Position numbers and translations under genes: made by a program
Notes under the pieces: model-generated
Database searches by the model: none
Told to the model about the DNA's origin: nothing
What the model saw: only the letters and a program-made list of their open reading frames with translations
In this document: piece after piece, positions 1 to 9,166 of the stretch
How the letters are laid out: every line of letters begins with the position of its first letter
Numbering within the stretch: position 1 is the stretch's first letter
DNA from: RHLJ01 sp963974345
GTDB taxonomy: Bacteria; Bacteroidota; Rhodothermia; Balneolales; Balneolaceae
Length of the DNA: 64,000 bases
Reading direction: 5' to 3'
Assembly: GCA_963974345.1 (NCBI GenBank)
Contig: CAXBBW010000002.1
Span: forward strand, 186,001 to 250,000

Positions 1-2070
1 ATCATCTCCGCTACCATTATCATGTTCAATAGTTTTGATGAGTTCACCAATTTCAGTATAAATTTGTATGGTTGAAATTCCTGGAATTTCATAAAAAGCT
101 ATCCTATCTCCCCCTGATTGATCAAGTAATAAGTCATTATCAATATTAGGGTTATAAGGATTAGGTACTACTCTAATCTCTTCCATTGTCTCTCCTGCCG
201 CTCTCAGTAGCTTCGCAGGATCATAAGATTGCGAAAAATACCTATTACTGACGAGATTGGTTCCAACTGGTGTTAAGCCAGTACCATCATTATTTTGATT
301 ACCAACGCTCACTATATAATAAAAATAATCTCTACCTCTTATTGGAACATCCAATTGATAAATTGCGGGATCATCTATCCGTCCTGCTTCTCCATCGCTA
401 AGAAATCGTTCTGTAGCAGGTACTTCTGCAAGCAATCTATATGTGCTATCAACCCGACCTGCGGCTCGATAAACTTGAAAACCCTGTATATCACCTTCAT
501 TTCCATCAAACTCCCAATCTAGGTTTATACCATCTCCAGCGGATGTCACGGAAAAAATACTTGGTGGAACTGGTGCTTCAGGTATATTATAATCAGAGTT
601 AAAATTGGCTACTGCACGCTCAAATGTTTGAAATAAAGAATCCCGACTAGTAAACACCCATCTATTTTTAGTCATACTGATAGGCTCACCATTTACTTCA
701 ACTTCAATATCCTGATACTGATCGCCTCCAGATTTAACTATTTCTTTAAATTGCTTTCCAACTTCTAAAGCTATTTCTCGGGAAATACCAGCTGACGCTT
801 CTGCAATAACAATTCGTACACTCTCACCAGGGGCGAGGGTGTAAGGTCCATACCCGTAGTTATAAGCATAGCCGCCACCATCTCCAAGACTTGGGTCTTG
901 GTTTGCAGGAGGCTGAACAAATCCACTAAGTCCAGACGGCTCTACTCGATAAGCATGTCTAGGAGATGTTCTTCCTCTTGTAATCATATTATACTCAGCG
1001 GCCATTTTATTTGAATTAAAGGCACTATTATTAGAATATAACCCATCATCATTATGCTCTTCTGTCATTGTAAATGGCTGATTAATATCATCCGAATCAT
1101 CAGAAGCTGAAGCATCGGCATGTAAAGTAACGGTACCAACAAAATGATACGCTTCAAGCCGTCCGGTTGTATCAGCAGTTGTGAGATAACCTAGTGCAAC
1201 TGTCGAAGCATTAGGTTCAAAAATTGGAGCACCTATATTATCGTAATTTGAACCAGCAAATGGAGAGAAATATCCATGCCAAGCAAACTGAGCTCTGAAG
1301 GTTTCAGGTTCTTCGGGTCTTAAACCATCACCTCTTCGATCATTCATCGTGTTTATTCCCCAACCTGTGCCATTTCCAATCGTGTGTCTTGATGCAGAAA
1401 CAGGAGCCATTCTATTTAAAAAGTAAGGAACGAATCCTTCCACCGTTCTATTTGGGAATTCAATCTCTGCATCATCATCTGTGTTTCCAGTATTCGTAAA
1501 GATATATTCGATTACATGATAATTATCATGGTACTGCTGACTAAATTGGCTAATCGTTCTCTCTACAGTTACCCCTAATAAGGTATTCATAACGGTGACT
1601 ATTTTTCTATCCGCTTTCATATTCGGATCAACTAAATCATTGTCAACATTTTTACTAAATGAAACAAGTCCATCTACGCTAACTTCTGGTGGATCAAATT
1701 TGTTAATGGTTTCCATTGAAATAGGATAAAACTCTCCTAAACCAGTAACTCTCGGACCTACGTGAACAACTCGATAATCCCAAGTTTGTTGATCATCAGT
1801 AAAATTGGTTGCTCCAAGCCACAATCCTTTCATAGCCTGTGCATCTTGACCTCTATAAATCGCTGGCCATTGCCAACCACCTTGTTGCTCTTTAATAAAG
1901 CCTTCTTCTATCTCTGATCCAATATTTGAATAGAAATTATGAAAAGAACCTGCAGATAACCATCTGTATTCTATTTGAGCTTCTGCTTTTTGTGAACTAA
2001 AAAGCAAAAATAGAAATACAAAGACACTTAATTTTTTTGAGTATTTATATAACATATTATTTTTGATCAT
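1..2070 (-). CDS. Secreted fibronectin-III-like protein, 3' end cut by window edge
   Basis: An open frame runs on the minus strand from an ATG at 2070 (alternative ATG at 2055) off the left edge, giving at least 690 codons. The first 30 or so residues form a signal peptide ending near KAEA, followed by QIEYRW. Around residues 490-600 there is a fibronectin type III-like segment (EAPVPPSIFSV... LDWEF... GFQVYRA). Near the left edge the motif VVPNPYNPN appears, which in FCB-group bacteria opens a C-terminal sorting or adhesion region, so the missing part is probably a type IX-type tail. The gene starts 3 bases after the stop of the TonB receptor at 2073 and should be its operon partner. An AAGG lies just upstream of 2070, which fits the 2055 start better. 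The function is unknown; export to the surface is inferred. Confidence 0.8.
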   Translation of the reverse strand, partial: MIKNNMLYKYSKKLSVFVFLFLLFSSQKAEAQIEYRWLSAGSFHNFYSNIGSEIEEGFIKEQQGGWQWPAIYRGQDAQAMKGLWLGATNFTDDQQTWDYRVVHVGPRVTGLGEFYPISMETINKFDPPEVSVDGLVSFSKNVDNDLVDPNMKADRKIVTVMNTLLGVTVERTISQFSQQYHDNYHVIEYIFTNTGNTDDDAEIEFPNRTVEGFVPYFLNRMAPVSASRHTIGNGTGWGINTMNDRRGDGLRPEEPETFRAQFAWHGYFSPFAGSNYDNIGAPIFEPNASTVALGYLTTADTTGRLEAYHFVGTVTLHADASASDDSDDINQPFTMTEEHNDDGLYSNNSAFNSNKMAAEYNMITRGRTSPRHAYRVEPSGLSGFVQPPANQDPSLGDGGGYAYNYGYGPYTLAPGESVRIVIAEASAGISREIALEVGKQFKEIVKSGGDQYQDIEVEVNGEPISMTKNRWVFTSRDSLFQTFERAVANFNSDYNIPEAPVPPSIFSVTSAGDGINLDWEFDGNEGDIQGFQVYRAAGRVDSTYRLLAEVPATERFLSDGEAGRIDDPAIYQLDVPIRGRDYFYYIVSVGNQNNDGTGLTPVGTNLVSNRYFSQSYDPAKLLRAAGETMEEIRVVPNPYNPNIDNDLLLDQSGGDRIAFYEIPGISTIQIYTEIGELIKTIEHDNGSGDD

Positions 2071-2072
2071 CC

Positions 2073-5000
2073 TTAAAATGAAAATCTCACACCAAATCTG
2101 ATTGTTCTTGGATCTAGAAAGTTAAAATATCTTTGATCAGGCATGTTTATGTAAGCTTTATCATCTAAAACTTTGTCAACAAAACCTTTATCTGCATCTA
2201 CAAATGCATTTCCGTCCCATTGATAATATTTAGCCTCTGATGTATTGTAATAAAGCGCTCTTGTATTACCCTGATTTGGTAGGTTTACAGAAACTTCAAT
2301 AGGAACATAGGTTACATCAGAAGGTCTGTATACACCAGGTTTATCATCTCCGGGTACCCTTTGATTTAAAAGGTTAATTTCTTCTAAAACATCTTTAGGA
2401 AGATGCAAGGATTCCATATAGTCTAGAAAGTCCGTACCAGTTACAGAGCCAGAATTGTATGGATCAAAATTTCTTATATTAAGCAAGTTAGAAACATCAG
2501 CGAAGAACTTAACTGAACTTCCATTATTAAGATTTACATCTTTCGTTAATCTTAAACTTGAACCCCAAGTATCGGTTAACTGCAGGTTATTAACTAACCC
2601 TGGAATAGATCCTCCTCCAGTATAGGTAATCCTTGATCCTGCTTTCCATGAAATAAGTGGAACAACTTGCCAATTTGCTAGTGGTTTTCCTCCTAGTAAT
2701 TCTGGACCAAAATCTGAAGGAGATTGAAAATATAATTGAATCCTAGCATATGGTTGGGGAATTGGTCTGAAAATATCATTATCTCCTGTTCCTCTATCAT
2801 ATTGACGCTGCAAAACTGGGTTTTCATAATTTTCCAACGTTCCAAAAAAGCCTCTTGATAGTATACTATAAGTATAATTTATTTCACCCCAGAAAAAACG
2901 TCCTCTTTGTTTCCGTAGAGTAAATTCAGCTCCACGTATGTCTGCATAAGAAAAAGCCCTACTTACAGTGTAGCTATTATCATCTCTACTTATATACTCT
3001 ACCTGTATTGGTTGATTTGAAAGATCTTTATAATAACCACTTATACGAACAAGATAGTTTTCCAGGATATTATGCTCATACCCTAATTCATAACTAACTG
3101 TTTTAGGTAATTTATTTTCAGGTGAAGCAACACGAACTACAGTATTGGTAAATGGCTCTACTCTAACTAAATATAAATTTTCCGGATCAGGCAATTGTAC
3201 TGTATGTCCATAATTAAAGAAGAATTTACTCTGTTCAGTAATTGGGAAAGCAACTCCTAATCTCGGCTGCAACACGATCTGTGGTTTTACATCTGAAGTA
3301 GCTGCAGTATCTAATGCAGAACCATTACCAGCATTAAATAAATCCGTGTAATCAGTGTAATCATACCAACTAATATTTGGATCAGAATAAGTTAGTCGCA
3401 AACCGATATTTGCTATCATTCCATTGAACTCTAATTTGTCCTGAACGAATGCAGCCATTCTAATCGGGGTAGTGTTCCATTCAGATCGAGTTCTACCAGA
3501 AGGCAATACTTTATCAAAAGAGCCGTAATTCACTCTACTATTGGTTCGAATAATTTCAAACCCTGCCTTTACCTCATTAACTCGATCTACCTGACTTGTA
3601 ATTTTAAAACTTGCGTTAATTTCTGAAATTTCACTGCTATCTCTTGCAGTACTCATTCCAACCCCCATTCTCATTCCAGAGGCCAGCCCAAAAGATGTTT
3701 CATCAAAAAACCCGAAAGGACCTTCATCAAAACCTACCCCACCAAACGAAATTACATTTGATGTATCTCTTAATGCACTAGGATTTGTGCTGTTTTTTGA
3801 AATCTGGTTGCTCACTTTTATCTCGTAGAATGTATTATCCGAAATTGAATGAGTAAATTGTGCACCTAAATTGAACGTAGTTTGCTCAGTAGGAGCCCAA
3901 TAATCTGAAGCATAAATTCTTGATTCAATAAAACTAACATTATCCAGACTTCCTGAAATTCCTTTAGGGCTAACAAAGAAACCTGGATTACCAGCCTGAC
4001 TCGCTGATGTACCTGTCTGTCTACTATAAAGTCCATCAATTGAAAATTTCATCCCTGATGCGATATTACTCGTGATCTTAGTTTGAAATGTAGTTTGCTT
4101 ATATCTATCCTTAGAAAGAGGAACTAAATACATTGTTTGAGTTTCTCTAAAAGAATTTGAGAATCTTAAGTCTCCAAGCTTTTTACTAATAAAAGGTACT
4201 GGACCACCAAAAGTAAGATCGATCTCGTAATCAGGATCTTGTATAGCAAAATCCTTTCTATGTTGCCATAAAAAAGCTTGCTGAGCTGCTTCTGGGGTTA
4301 AATCATTGTTAGGATTATTATCCGCTAATGTAGATTGAGAAAAAGCATTCCACCCTTGAAATGATGGATACTCTTCTTGCGTATATGAATCCCAAGCTCC
4401 ATTATCAGTACCTGTCCATGCAACTTGATCATCTAGATAAGGACGTAACCAATACGAGTTTGGGTCATTGATTGATTGACCGATATTCTTTGCTTGCGGT
4501 GGGGTTATACGAATTAAGCCATCAAGTGTGTATTTATCTCTATCACCTTCTTTACTTGTCACATTAATCAAACCAGATCTTAAATCTCCGTATTCTGCAT
4601 TAAATCCCCCTGTTTGGACTTGAACATTTTGAATGGAAGTAATACTTATTCCAGTAAAAGGAGTGTTATCCCTTCCTGATCTTAGGGTAAATCCATTTAG
4701 GTTAAAAGAAACCTCATCACTACCACTTCCTCTAACTTCTAAACCTTCAACACCTGCTTGTAAACCAACAGCGTCAGAAACACTAGTAATAGGGAGGGCA
4801 TCTAAACTCTCTCTACTAATATTAGATTGACTAGAAGAAACATCCTTTTGAACTATTGGTCTTTCAGCGATTACAACCACTTCTTCTCCCTCAATGGTCT
4901 CTTCAACCATTACAATATCTACTTCTGTGGTTAGATCTATGCTTACTTCCACATTTTGAATTAATACATTTGCAAACCCAACATAGGAAGCACGTAAAGT

Positions 5001-5210
5001 ATATGTCCCTGATTTTACATTAAGAATCTGAAAATATCCATCTAATGCTGCTGCTGCACCTTGCGTTGTTCCTTGAATGATAACAGTAACACCCGGTAGT
5101 GGTTCGCCATCGCTATCGGTGATAAAACCCACAATTTTTCCAGATTGGGCAAACGATGATTGTGAAAGAAAAAAGAGAAAGAAAAAAAACAGTAGCTTTT
5201 TTACCATCAT
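2073..5210 (-). CDS. TonB-dependent outer membrane receptor with carboxypeptidase-regulatory-like domain
   Basis: This 1045-residue protein has a signal peptide (about 1-21, ending SSFA) and a CarboxypepD_reg-like beta-sandwich at about 25-110 (DGEPLPGVTVIIQGTTQG... DGYFQI). A TonB plug follows at about 125-235, including the EVRGSG and GFNAEYGDLRSG plug motifs, and then a long 22-strand-type barrel. It ends in IRFGVRFSF, a terminal aromatic typical of outer membrane barrels. It should import an unknown ligand using TonB/ExbB/ExbD energy. No SusD homologue is adjacent; instead the next gene encodes a secreted fibronectin-type protein whose start lies 3 bases past this stop. The family is clear from domain order, but the substrate cannot be read from sequence. 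Confidence 0.92.
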   Translation of the reverse strand: MMVKKLLFFFFLFFLSQSSFAQSGKIVGFITDSDGEPLPGVTVIIQGTTQGAAAALDGYFQILNVKSGTYTLRASYVGFANVLIQNVEVSIDLTTEVDIVMVEETIEGEEVVVIAERPIVQKDVSSSQSNISRESLDALPITSVSDAVGLQAGVEGLEVRGSGSDEVSFNLNGFTLRSGRDNTPFTGISITSIQNVQVQTGGFNAEYGDLRSGLINVTSKEGDRDKYTLDGLIRITPPQAKNIGQSINDPNSYWLRPYLDDQVAWTGTDNGAWDSYTQEEYPSFQGWNAFSQSTLADNNPNNDLTPEAAQQAFLWQHRKDFAIQDPDYEIDLTFGGPVPFISKKLGDLRFSNSFRETQTMYLVPLSKDRYKQTTFQTKITSNIASGMKFSIDGLYSRQTGTSASQAGNPGFFVSPKGISGSLDNVSFIESRIYASDYWAPTEQTTFNLGAQFTHSISDNTFYEIKVSNQISKNSTNPSALRDTSNVISFGGVGFDEGPFGFFDETSFGLASGMRMGVGMSTARDSSEISEINASFKITSQVDRVNEVKAGFEIIRTNSRVNYGSFDKVLPSGRTRSEWNTTPIRMAAFVQDKLEFNGMIANIGLRLTYSDPNISWYDYTDYTDLFNAGNGSALDTAATSDVKPQIVLQPRLGVAFPITEQSKFFFNYGHTVQLPDPENLYLVRVEPFTNTVVRVASPENKLPKTVSYELGYEHNILENYLVRISGYYKDLSNQPIQVEYISRDDNSYTVSRAFSYADIRGAEFTLRKQRGRFFWGEINYTYSILSRGFFGTLENYENPVLQRQYDRGTGDNDIFRPIPQPYARIQLYFQSPSDFGPELLGGKPLANWQVVPLISWKAGSRITYTGGGSIPGLVNNLQLTDTWGSSLRLTKDVNLNNGSSVKFFADVSNLLNIRNFDPYNSGSVTGTDFLDYMESLHLPKDVLEEINLLNQRVPGDDKPGVYRPSDVTYVPIEVSVNLPNQGNTRALYYNTSEAKYYQWDGNAFVDADKGFVDKVLDDKAYINMPDQRYFNFLDPRTIRFGVRFSF

Positions 5211-5894
5211 ATAAATTTTTTTTGCCGATTAAACATTGATCTTTAAACCTCAACATTACTGCAGATGTTTGATCGTTATATTATAAAATCTGAATTACAT
5301 TGGAAACTATTAATTACGCTTTTTTTCTAGAATTAATTTCACGGTAAAATTTTCGTTTTATTTTTAGATAACTCTACTTAATCAATTTAAACTATCTCTA
5401 TTTACATTTGATACTTAGCTAAGAGTATTGATAAATACGAATCAGTAAAGTATTGTAAAATTATTTTCGGTATAGTTTGTGCATATTTGCTCAATGTTTT
5501 TTTTACTTGGGTAGCTCTTCTAATAATTTGTGCGCAATATTAAAAAAAACTCTAAATAAGCTAATTTCATAGATCACAATTGAACAGAATCCTCTCAATA
5601 ATATATTTACAACATTCATCCAATTGCCATCAATTATAAATCATGTGTTGATCATGTAATAAGCTTTTAATACTTGTAATAGTTTTTGCTGACTCTCTTT
5701 GATTTCAACTCCTTCTTCTGCAAATATCCACCTTTAGTAAAAAAATTAAACCCGATGTATTTATTATGATTTACTTACTATCAATGAGGTTTGCCCAACT
5801 AGTTTTAGTAGAACCAGAATAGTCAATAAGTATGCGCATGATTTTTGTTCAACGATAATAATATTTCTGGCTATCATTCGGCTAAGGAGCCATT
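5211..5894. other. 684-bp gene-free divergent spacer
   Basis: This is the only stretch over 300 bases without a gene. It separates the minus-strand receptor from the plus-strand tryptophan dioxygenase and must hold both promoters, but I could not find a convincing Bacteroidota-type TTTG / TAnnTTTG pair on either strand. An isolated TACATTTG at 5403-5410 lacks an upstream partner. On the minus strand, 5730-5641 reads as 29 sense codons (WIFAEEGVEIKE...) ending in TGA, without a start codon. This could be a remnant of a decayed gene or chance. No tRNA, repeat array or insertion sequence ends are seen. Confidence 0.6.
5884..5889 (+). promoter_or_regulatory. Strong ribosome binding site for the dioxygenase gene
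   Basis: AAGGAG lies 5 bases before the ATG at 5895. It stands out because most genes in this window lack a recognisable Shine-Dalgarno sequence, and it fixes the start of the dioxygenase. Confidence 0.75.
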
Positions 5895-6674
5895 ATGAAT
5901 ATTACCTATACTAAATACTTAAAAATTGATGAACTTGTTGAACTTCAGCAACTAAAATCAAATCCACAAGAACATGATGAGATGCTGTTTATTATCATCC
6001 ATCAAACCTATGAATTATGGTTTAAACAGGTTCTGCATGAATTCGGGAAACTCCGGAAAGAGCTAGAATCTGGAAATACATGGAACTCAGTAAAAACTCT
6101 TCGCAGGATTCTTACCATTATGAAAACCATGGTTTCTCAAGTTGATATTTTGGAAACCATGACTCCGCTAGAATTCAATAGTTTCCGTGCTTTTTTAGGT
6201 CAATCTAGTGGATTTCAATCCCTACAATTTAGAGAAATAGAGATCTTATGTGGACTTCGCCTTCCTGTAATGATGGATGCACATAAAGATAATCCAAGGC
6301 ATGTGGATATACTGAAATCTCGAATGGATGAAAATACTTTATGGGAAAGTTTTGGAATGTATCTCACTAAAAAAGGATTCTCTGTACAACCCAAGAGGAA
6401 AAATGAAGTAGGATTGATGTTCAGTCCTTCCGAAGAAATTCAACAAAAGCTGATTAAAGTGATGCAAACCGAACCTGAACTGGCTCTGGTTTGCGAGTTA
6501 TTCGTAGATTTTGATGAAGGACTTCAGGAATGGAGATACCGCCATGTAAAAATGGTGGAACGTACTATTGGAAGAAAGAAAGGAACCGGGGGATCTCCCG
6601 GAGTGAAATATCTCCAGAAAACAACAAACCATGCCATTTTCCCTGATCTTTGGGCAATCAGATCAGAGTTTTAA
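5895..6674 (+). CDS. kynA: Tryptophan 2,3-dioxygenase
   Basis: This haem enzyme opens the indole ring of L-tryptophan with O2 to give N-formylkynurenine, the first step of the kynurenine pathway; it is cytosolic. The 259 residues match the bacterial family in length. Visible signatures are HDEMLFIIIHQTYELWFKQ at 27-45, with the substrate-side histidine H36; the FRAFLGQSSGFQSLQFR segment at 97-113, with substrate-binding arginine and serines; and WRYRHVKMVER at 213-223, where H217 is the expected proximal haem ligand. The GTGGSPGV loop follows. A strong AAGGAG precedes the ATG. The next gene on the same strand is a kynureninase-like enzyme, but a palindromic element lies between them. No arylformamidase gene is visible nearby. 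Confidence 0.97.
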   Translation: MNITYTKYLKIDELVELQQLKSNPQEHDEMLFIIIHQTYELWFKQVLHEFGKLRKELESGNTWNSVKTLRRILTIMKTMVSQVDILETMTPLEFNSFRAFLGQSSGFQSLQFREIEILCGLRLPVMMDAHKDNPRHVDILKSRMDENTLWESFGMYLTKKGFSVQPKRKNEVGLMFSPSEEIQQKLIKVMQTEPELALVCELFVDFDEGLQEWRYRHVKMVERTIGRKKGTGGSPGVKYLQKTTNHAIFPDLWAIRSEF

Positions 6675-6697
6675 TTTTATTGTAATCCAAACTAATC

Positions 6698-6769
6698 GTC
6701 ATCCTGAGGATACTTCCGAAGGATCTTTGTGAATACCCAACAAGATTCTTCGCTTTCGCTCAGAATGAC
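6698..6769. repeat. REP-like intergenic element with inverted ends
   Basis: The 72-bp segment between the dioxygenase and kynureninase genes is bounded by GTCATCCTGAG (6698-6708) and CTCAGAATGAC (6759-6769), which are inverted repeats matching at 10 of 11 positions. Inside are GAAGGATCTT and the CGCTTTCGCTC hairpin-like tract. It resembles the dispersed palindromic elements with GTCATTCTGAG ends that occur in intergenic DNA of many bacterial genomes. Only one copy is in this window, so dispersal is inferred. It could fold in the transcript and uncouple the two genes. Confidence 0.65.
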
Positions 6770-6780
6770 ATCTTTAAGAT

Positions 6781-7965
6781 ATGTCAGAAATAGACCAGCT
6801 AGCAGAACGACTTATTCCTCATTATTCTCATTTTCGTGTTTCCGAGCGCCTTTTATTCACAGGGCACTCTCACCAAGCTTGGCCAGATGTGGCTCGTGAA
6901 GGACAAACAGAATATTTTGATGTTTGTGCAGATCGTGTTGATAACAAATGGGAAGTTGGTTTTGAGAAAACAGAGATACTCCGAAATTATCTTCGTGACT
7001 ATTACGATGATCCGGAGGGATTGTACTGCAGGGAAGAAAGTACTCACTTTTTGATGGTTAGCTTGATGAGTAGTTTTGATTTAAAGAATAAACCAAAGGT
7101 TATTACTACTGATGGTGAATTCCATTCAATGCATCGTCAGCTTAAACGACTTGAAGAAGAAGGCTTAGAGATTGCTCGTGTTGCTACTAATCCGGATGAG
7201 ACTTTTGCCCAGCGTATCATCTCTGAGATTGATGCCAGAACTTCCGCTATTATGCTTTCCCGGATATATTTTCAAACCAGTCTGATAAACACTCATCTTT
7301 CTGATATTGCAGCCGCGGCTCGTATTCATGGAATTCCAGTTATTATTGATGACTATCACGGCACCAATGTAGTTCCGCTTTCTTTCAGAGAAGAAGGCTT
7401 AGAAGATTGTTTTATTCTGATTGGTGGCTATAAATATTTACAATGGGGTGAAGCAAACTGCTTCCTAAGGTTTCCAAAAGAATGTGAACTACGCCCTGTT
7501 ATTACAGGTTGGTTTGCCTCATTCAGCACGTTAGAACAGCCACAAGGCGATGATCGTGTACAATATGATAAATCAGATCAACGCTTTGCCAGCGCTACTT
7601 ATGATCCCTCCTCCCAATTCAGAGCGGCTAAAGTAGTAGAGTTTTTTCAGGAGCAAGGATTAACACCAGAAGTTCTACGAAATCAATACGAAGCTCAGGT
7701 TGGTCTACTCAGGTCGTTATTTCTAGAGAATGATTTTGATCCTAAAGTTATCAAGCTTACACATACAGAGCCTCTTTCTTTGAATGGAGGATTCTTATCT
7801 CTTACATCTCCAAAAGCAAGAGAAATCCGGGCAGATTTATTATCCAGAGGAGTTTTTACTGATGCCAGAAATGAGATTTTGAGATTAGGTCCAGCACCAT
7901 ATACTACAGTAGCACAAATAGAAGCTGTGATTGTGGAGTTATCAAAAAGTATCGATGAAGTATAG
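6781..7965 (+). CDS. kynU: Kynureninase-like PLP-dependent enzyme (aminotransferase class V fold)
   Basis: The 394-residue product has a fold type I PLP signature: IIDDYHGTNVVP at 188-199, whose aspartates and H193 sit where the cofactor is held, and GGYKYLQWG at 215-223, where K218 should form the Schiff base. The late RLGPAPYTT motif resembles the kynureninase carboxylate-binding region. The expected reaction is hydrolysis of L-kynurenine to anthranilate and alanine. The position directly after tryptophan 2,3-dioxygenase supports this over other class V enzymes. The cofactor aspartate region reads DDYHG rather than the usual DxAH, so substrate preference is an inference. The ATG lies 11 bases after a REP-like element, with no clear Shine-Dalgarno site. 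Confidence 0.83.
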   Translation: MSEIDQLAERLIPHYSHFRVSERLLFTGHSHQAWPDVAREGQTEYFDVCADRVDNKWEVGFEKTEILRNYLRDYYDDPEGLYCREESTHFLMVSLMSSFDLKNKPKVITTDGEFHSMHRQLKRLEEEGLEIARVATNPDETFAQRIISEIDARTSAIMLSRIYFQTSLINTHLSDIAAAARIHGIPVIIDDYHGTNVVPLSFREEGLEDCFILIGGYKYLQWGEANCFLRFPKECELRPVITGWFASFSTLEQPQGDDRVQYDKSDQRFASATYDPSSQFRAAKVVEFFQEQGLTPEVLRNQYEAQVGLLRSLFLENDFDPKVIKLTHTEPLSLNGGFLSLTSPKAREIRADLLSRGVFTDARNEILRLGPAPYTTVAQIEAVIVELSKSIDEV

Positions 7966-9067
7966 AGTATTAGCCTTCACAAGCTTTTTTTGTATGCTGA
8001 TTAACCTCACACTTAATGCACAATCTTCTTTTTATACTATAAAAGGCACAGTACTGGAAAAAGATACACTAGAACCTATGGCAGGGTCTCAAGTATTCTT
8101 AATTGGTACTACCATAGGAACTGCAGCTGATAGCGATGGGAACTTTACATTAAAAAATATTCCGGGTGGGATATTTGAACTTAGTGCCTCATTTCTAGGA
8201 TACGAATCTGTAAGTCTAACATTTAATACTAATGCAATTGAACCAGAGTATGTTCTCTTTTTACAGCCCAAGGTTTACGAATTAGATGAAGTTACAGTCA
8301 GACCAGATCCTGACAAGTGGAAAGAAAATTTTGAAGAATTCGAAAAAACATTTATTGGTACAGGACCTTTTTCTGACAATACAAAAATCAAAAACCCCGA
8401 AGTGCTTTCGTTTGATTTCGACCCATATGAAGGAACTCTTTCTGCTAGCGCTGCAGATATGCTGATTATCGAAAATAAAGCACTTGGTTATACCTTAAAT
8501 TATTACCTCAACTATTTCATGATTAATTACCGTAAGGGATCGTCTTTTTTCTATGGACGCACATTTTTCATTCCCATGGAAAGCAGTAGAAAACGAATTA
8601 ATAATCGTTGGCAGAAAAATCGAGACAAAGCTTACTATGGATCTTTTTTACATTTCAGCAAAGCTTTGGTCAATAATCTTACTGAAGAAGAAGGGTTCAT
8701 TTCAAGAGGAGAAAAAAGAGGGCCTAAGGCTAGATATATTGGTGATACAACAATTCCTTCTTATATTTATTTTAGTCAGGTAGATAGTAGTACATACATG
8801 TTCAAGTTCATAAACTTCATTAATGTTTCCTTTCGAAATGAAGAAGAGGATAAGTCTTATCTAGATTATATTTGGAGTCCTTTAGATAGAAATCCGCGAA
8901 CTGAGACTACTTTTCAAAACTCATCATTTACTTTATCGACAGACTCAGTTTTGATGGATAAATCCGGATACCTTTACCAACCAAACGAACTCCTATTAGA
9001 TGGCTATTGGGGATTTGAAAGAGTTTCTGATATGCTTCCAATCAATTTTATTCCTTCCGAAAAATAA
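7955..9067 (+). CDS. Exported protein with carboxypeptidase-regulatory-like domain
   Basis: I place the start at the ATG at 7955 (MKYRVLAF), giving 370 residues, because a signal peptide follows at once (to about NLTLNAQ). A longer reading from 7931 would add eight residues before the signal peptide. The gene overlaps the last 11 bases of the kynureninase gene, so translation is probably coupled. Residues about 30-115 form a CarboxypepD_reg-like domain (LEPMAGSQVFLIGTTIGTAA... DGNFTL), and the rest is a tyrosine- and phenylalanine-rich region of no family I recognise. It lacks a TonB plug and is too short for a receptor. It is probably a periplasmic or outer-membrane-associated protein of the DUF5686-like or plug-less class. 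Any role in tryptophan catabolism is undetermined. Confidence 0.75.
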   Translation: MKYRVLAFTSFFCMLINLTLNAQSSFYTIKGTVLEKDTLEPMAGSQVFLIGTTIGTAADSDGNFTLKNIPGGIFELSASFLGYESVSLTFNTNAIEPEYVLFLQPKVYELDEVTVRPDPDKWKENFEEFEKTFIGTGPFSDNTKIKNPEVLSFDFDPYEGTLSASAADMLIIENKALGYTLNYYLNYFMINYRKGSSFFYGRTFFIPMESSRKRINNRWQKNRDKAYYGSFLHFSKALVNNLTEEEGFISRGEKRGPKARYIGDTTIPSYIYFSQVDSSTYMFKFINFINVSFRNEEEDKSYLDYIWSPLDRNPRTETTFQNSSFTLSTDSVLMDKSGYLYQPNELLLDGYWGFERVSDMLPINFIPSEK

Positions 9068-9152
9068 TTTTGTAAGGAATCACTTTTTATCGGGTCTTAC
9101 ATAGATAACACATACAGGTAATTCTAAAATTTCATTTTGTAATTACATATAT

Positions 9153-9166
9153 CGAACATATATTCT
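9153..9166. promoter_or_regulatory. Candidate LexA (SOS) box upstream of recA
   Basis: CGAACATATATTCT matches the Firmicutes-type SOS consensus CGAACATATGTTCG at 12 of 14 positions and is an imperfect palindrome. It lies 83-96 bases upstream of the recA ATG, in the only non-coding gap before recA. A TTTG at 9136-9139 is followed 21 bases later by a poor TAnnTTTG match overlapping the box, so it could sit over the core promoter. This rests on sequence match alone; no lexA gene is in the window. Confidence 0.45.

Noticed and set aside
295..522. 75-codon frame on the plus strand
   Set aside because: It lies antisense to the long secreted-protein frame, which has a signal peptide and domain motifs.
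5403..5410. TACATTTG as a Bacteroidota -7 element for the dioxygenase gene
   Set aside because: No TTTG lies 19-21 bases upstream, and it is almost 500 bases from the gene.
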